From: Treponema sp. UBA4326
GTDB taxonomy: Bacteria; Spirochaetota; Spirochaetia; Treponematales; Treponemataceae
Reading direction: 5' to 3'
DNA length: 14,988 bases
NCBI GenBank assembly: GCA_002393835.1
Contig: DGTW01000178.1
Span: forward strand, 1 to 14,988
How positions within the stretch are numbered: position 1 is the first letter of the stretch; every line of letters starts with the position of its first letter. Below the pieces are notes generated by a model. The model saw only the letters and a program-made list of their open reading frames with translations. It searched no databases and had not been told where the DNA came from. This document shows positions 13,268 to 14,988 of the stretch, piece by piece. Made by a program: the position numbers and the translations under genes.

Positions 13268-14113
13268 TTATTGAACCTTTTCAGCTTTCAATTTTTCCGC
13301 AATCTCCATAACTTGTTCCAGTGGAAGAGATACGGCTTTTGAAATTTGTTCAATGGTTCCGAGATTCATTTTGAGCATATTTTTTGCATTTTCAATCGAG
13401 CGTTCTTCTAAAGCCTCTTCTCTTGCTTCCTCTCTTGCTTCCTCTATCTCTTCACAGAACTGTTCCTTGAAAGTCATATACTGGTTTCTCCATTCCAAAT
13501 TCTTTTTTGCCAGAGAGACCTTTTCCTCAAGGTGCCTTGTGAAACTGTCGTCAGCGCTCTTGCCCTTCAGAAAATTGAAGAAGGCTCTCTCTTCCTCTGA
13601 TTCTATCTTATCACAGTTTTCCGCATTGAAAAAGATTTTGAATGCCCTGTCGTCAAGTTTTGTCACACTGTCTTCGGCGCAGATATTCTCAAAACTGTAC
13701 ACAGGCAGCCCTTTGCCGAATACATCCATCAGACAGATGAAGATTACATAAGTGTCCTTCAGGTTCTTGTAGTTCACGCCGGAATTCAGGTTGCTGACAT
13801 CGATGACAGACTGATAGTACCTTGCGCGCTTCGGCAGGTTCTTTTTCTTGACGGTCTGTATTTCGATGTCAAAAATCCGGTTCTCCGATTTCGCATAGAC
13901 ATCAAACCTCACGCCCTTTGAGGAGATTGATTCCTGAAAGGTCCTCTCTGCCTGTGGCGGCTCAAGATGGTCAATCTCAATGTGCAGGAGCAGCTCCAGA
14001 AGATGCTTGCAGAGGTCGGGATTGTTTTCCATGACCTTACAAAAGATAAAATTGTTCGCCAGCGTAAGCGATTCCCAGTTTTCTTCCGCTGTATTCGTTG
14101 TTGCTTCAGACAT
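13268..14113 (-). CDS. Rpn-family PD-(D/E)XK nuclease / putative transposase
   Basis: A 281-aa member of the Rpn (recombination-promoting nuclease, PDDEXK_2) family. Members are common as multiple copies in spirochaetes and have been linked to RecA-independent recombination. The N-terminal half carries the nuclease core: PDxxKHLL-like helix (32-40), GVRFDVYA (67-74) with D71, and FDIEIQT (81-87) with E84 and Q86, the D-ExQ form of the catalytic motif. It appears catalytically complete. The C-terminal half is charged and helical, with a repeat EEAREEAREEALEE (about 224-237) that comes from a duplicated 12-bp unit. GGAGG precedes the ATG at normal spacing. The gene lies upstream of pflA with a 68-base gap. 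There are no terminal inverted repeats around it, so it does not look like a complete mobile element. Confidence 0.87.
   Translation of the reverse strand: MSEATTNTAEENWESLTLANNFIFCKVMENNPDLCKHLLELLLHIEIDHLEPPQAERTFQESISSKGVRFDVYAKSENRIFDIEIQTVKKKNLPKRARYYQSVIDVSNLNSGVNYKNLKDTYVIFICLMDVFGKGLPVYSFENICAEDSVTKLDDRAFKIFFNAENCDKIESEEERAFFNFLKGKSADDSFTRHLEEKVSLAKKNLEWRNQYMTFKEQFCEEIEEAREEAREEALEERSIENAKNMLKMNLGTIEQISKAVSLPLEQVMEIAEKLKAEKVQ
13421..13444 (-). repeat. Two exact 12-bp direct repeats inside the nuclease gene
   Basis: TCTTGCTTCCTC occurs twice back to back (13421-13432, 13433-13444) and encodes the repeated EEAR of the C-terminal charged helix. Gain or loss of a unit by slippage would keep the frame. 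Confidence 0.75.
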
Positions 14114-14139
14114 TTTTGCCTCCGTGTTTAATGATTCGT

Positions 14140-14162
14140 GAGAAAAGTCCTAGCCTTTTCTC
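14140..14162 (-). other. Hairpin in the 5' leader of the nuclease gene
   Basis: GAGAAAAG (14140-14147) pairs with CTTTTCTC (14155-14162), 8 bp with a 7-base loop, 27 bases upstream of the ATG and outside the ribosome binding site. No T-run follows, so it is not an intrinsic terminator. The surrounding gap 14114-14307 is otherwise AT-rich; it holds a (TA)6 run at 14165-14176 that could serve as a -10, with TTGCCG (14196-14201) at a long 19-base spacing. Confidence 0.4.
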
Positions 14163-14307
14163 TGTATATATATATAGCGAAAGAAATTCGGTTTTCGGCA
14201 ACAATGAGCGAAAATTTTTTGAAAAAAGTGAAATTTCTTAGATTCTAAAACTTGATTTCCATGTCCGTTGAAACTAACGCCCCGTACTATTTCATAAAAT
14301 AAAAAAA

Positions 14308-14616
14308 TTAGAATTCTTCTTGTTCAATAATGTCTTGAATTGAGTGTTGGAGTTTTTCTATCAACTTCAGTTTTTTATCTTGAATTAAAACAGGCGCAAA
14401 AAAATCATTTTCGGTCATCAAAAGTTTGTATGGCTGAATATTCATTGCTTCGGAAAATTTCTGAATCATTTCTATGGAAGGAAACTTTTTGCCGATTTCA
14501 ATTTCGCCAATGTAACTGGCCGAAGTTCCGCATAAATCAGCAAGCTTCATTTGTGATAACTTCTGTTCTTTTCGATATTTCTTCAGATTGTTTATGAAAA
14601 CCTGCCTTAAATCCAT
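14308..14616 (-). CDS. XRE-family helix-turn-helix regulator
   Basis: A 102-aa cytoplasmic Cro/C1-type regulator. The HTH (about 9-68) is clear: NNLKKYRKEQKLSQMKLADL, CGTSASYIGEIEIGKKFPS, then IEMIQKFSEAMNIQPYKLL. The tail (about 72-102) is a short helix, probably for dimerisation. The frame extends upstream to another ATG at 14667, but that would place operator and promoter inside the coding region. The ATG at 14616 starts two turns before the HTH as in related regulators, although no ribosome binding site precedes it. It is divergent from the lipoprotein gene, and three AGCGTAT motifs between them suggest that it controls itself and its neighbour. It is not closely similar to the XRE protein at 3567-3887. 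Confidence 0.85.
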   Translation of the reverse strand: MDLRQVFINNLKKYRKEQKLSQMKLADLCGTSASYIGEIEIGKKFPSIEMIQKFSEAMNIQPYKLLMTENDFFAPVLIQDKKLKLIEKLQHSIQDIIEQEEF

Positions 14617-14631
14617 AGGTAATATGCTATC

Positions 14632-14712
14632 AGCGTATAAAATAATTTGACAATTCGTTATTAGCAAATTAAAATGTAAATACGCTTAAATCTTCATGTG
14701 CTAAAAGCGTAT
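14632..14712. promoter_or_regulatory. Three-copy AGCGTAT operator-like motif
   Basis: AGCGTAT occurs at 14632-14638 (+), 14680-14686 (-, read as ATACGCT) and 14706-14712 (+). The first and third also share GCTA two bases upstream (14626-14629 and 14700-14703) and an AATT further downstream. The first touches the probable -10 of the XRE gene, the second lies above its -35, and the third faces the lipoprotein gene. This layout suits binding by the adjacent XRE protein. Confidence 0.5.
14639..14667 (-). promoter_or_regulatory. Promoter for the XRE gene at 14308-14616
   Basis: On the minus strand, TTGCTA (14662-14667) and TATTTT (14639-14644) are 17 bases apart, placing the transcription start near 14632, inside the first AGCGTAT motif. 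The leader to the ATG would be about 16 bases, without a Shine-Dalgarno motif. Confidence 0.5.
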
Positions 14713-14754
14713 GATAATTAACAAATTCTAGGGAAGTTTGGACGAGGAGGCGGC

Positions 14755-14988
14755 ATGAAAAAATATCTGTTTTTAATTTTTGCGGTTTTGACAACGGTTT
14801 TGCTCTTGTTTGTTTCTATAGTTTTGCTTGCCGGGTGTGCCAGCACTGCGGGAAGCGGGTCGATTCCGGATTGGATGACAGATTATCGCACTGTTTACCC
14901 AGAAACGCAGTACATCGCACAAAGAGGTCGGGCGGATTCAGAGCAGACGGCAAAGACTGAAGCCGTAGCACAAATCGCACGCTACTTT
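14755..14988 (+). CDS. LPP20-like lipoprotein, N-terminal part (cut by the window edge)
   Basis: The first 78 codons of an exported lipoprotein. The signal peptide has MKKYL, a long hydrophobic core (5-25) and the lipobox LAGC (25-28), so Cys28 should be lipidated after cleavage. The mature start, a glycine/serine spacer, is followed by PDWM (near 38-41), then YPETQYIAQRGRADS and AKTEAVAQIARYF. This matches the opening of LPP20-type lipoproteins, where a P-x-W motif and a y-P...G.g.s...A...A spacing are typical. The ATG follows GAGGAGG at 4-base spacing, a strong but close ribosome binding site. It is divergent from the XRE gene. Function in the envelope is not established. Confidence 0.8.
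   Translation, partial: MKKYLFLIFAVLTTVLLLFVSIVLLAGCASTAGSGSIPDWMTDYRTVYPETQYIAQRGRADSEQTAKTEAVAQIARYF

Noticed and set aside
13200..14200. Complete transposon around the Rpn nuclease
   Set aside because: No terminal inverted repeats or target-site duplications are seen around the gene.
14270..14310. Intrinsic terminator after the second XRE gene
   Set aside because: A T-run follows the stop on the minus strand, but no GC stem precedes it.
14617..14667. Upstream ATG (14667) as the start of the second XRE gene
   Set aside because: It would put the probable promoter and first AGCGTAT motif inside the coding region, and the added residues do not fit an HTH start.

Overview
The window looks like part of a spirochaete chromosome, most likely a host-associated Treponema. 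That is an inference from the style of several proteins: a UPF0371/DUF1846 protein, a short XRE regulator beginning MSFW, an Rpn-type PD-(D/E)XK nuclease, an LPP20-like lipoprotein, and AT-rich spacers between moderate-GC genes. No rRNA, tRNA, CRISPR array, insertion sequence or replication origin was seen.

Layout. At 1-1861 (+) the end of a transporter-like membrane protein is followed by a membrane-anchored SpoIIE/RsbU-type PP2C phosphatase. At 2051-3526 (+) is a UPF0371/DUF1846 protein. At 3567-4314 a small XRE repressor (-) and a 95-aa winged-helix protein (+) diverge from an AT-rich palindromic spacer. At 4371-6029 (+) is a CBS/DRTGG-containing family II inorganic pyrophosphatase. At 6046-10407 is a thiamin salvage locus. 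At 10409-12070 (-) is a membrane-bound EAL protein with a broken GGDEF motif. At 12170-12479 there is an exact-period 127-bp tandem repeat that copies the 3' end of pflA. At 12447-13199 (-) is pflA, at 13268-14113 (-) an Rpn-type nuclease, at 14308-14616 (-) a second XRE regulator, and at 14755 to the right edge (+) the start of an LPP20-like lipoprotein.

The thiamin locus is divergent. The rightward arm has a promoter, TPP riboswitch and intrinsic terminator, then thiM, a thiamin-binding protein gene and thiE, spaced 9 and 12 bases apart. The leftward arm has thiD, a strongly folded intergenic element, and the HMP transporter gene cytX. Together they import and phosphorylate hydroxymethylpyrimidine, phosphorylate hydroxyethylthiazole, and join them to thiamin phosphate. 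The rings would be salvaged rather than made, because no thiC or thiG is present here. Only the rightward arm carries a recognisable TPP riboswitch.

The least explained parts are noncoding. They are the 127-bp tandem repeat beyond pflA, in which each unit ends in the same PflA C-terminal decapeptide and stop in a successive reading frame; the branched palindromic element between thiD and cytX; a three-copy AGCGTAT operator-like motif between the last XRE gene and the lipoprotein gene; and two genes whose best -10 boxes sit so close to the ATG that the mRNA should be leaderless or nearly so.
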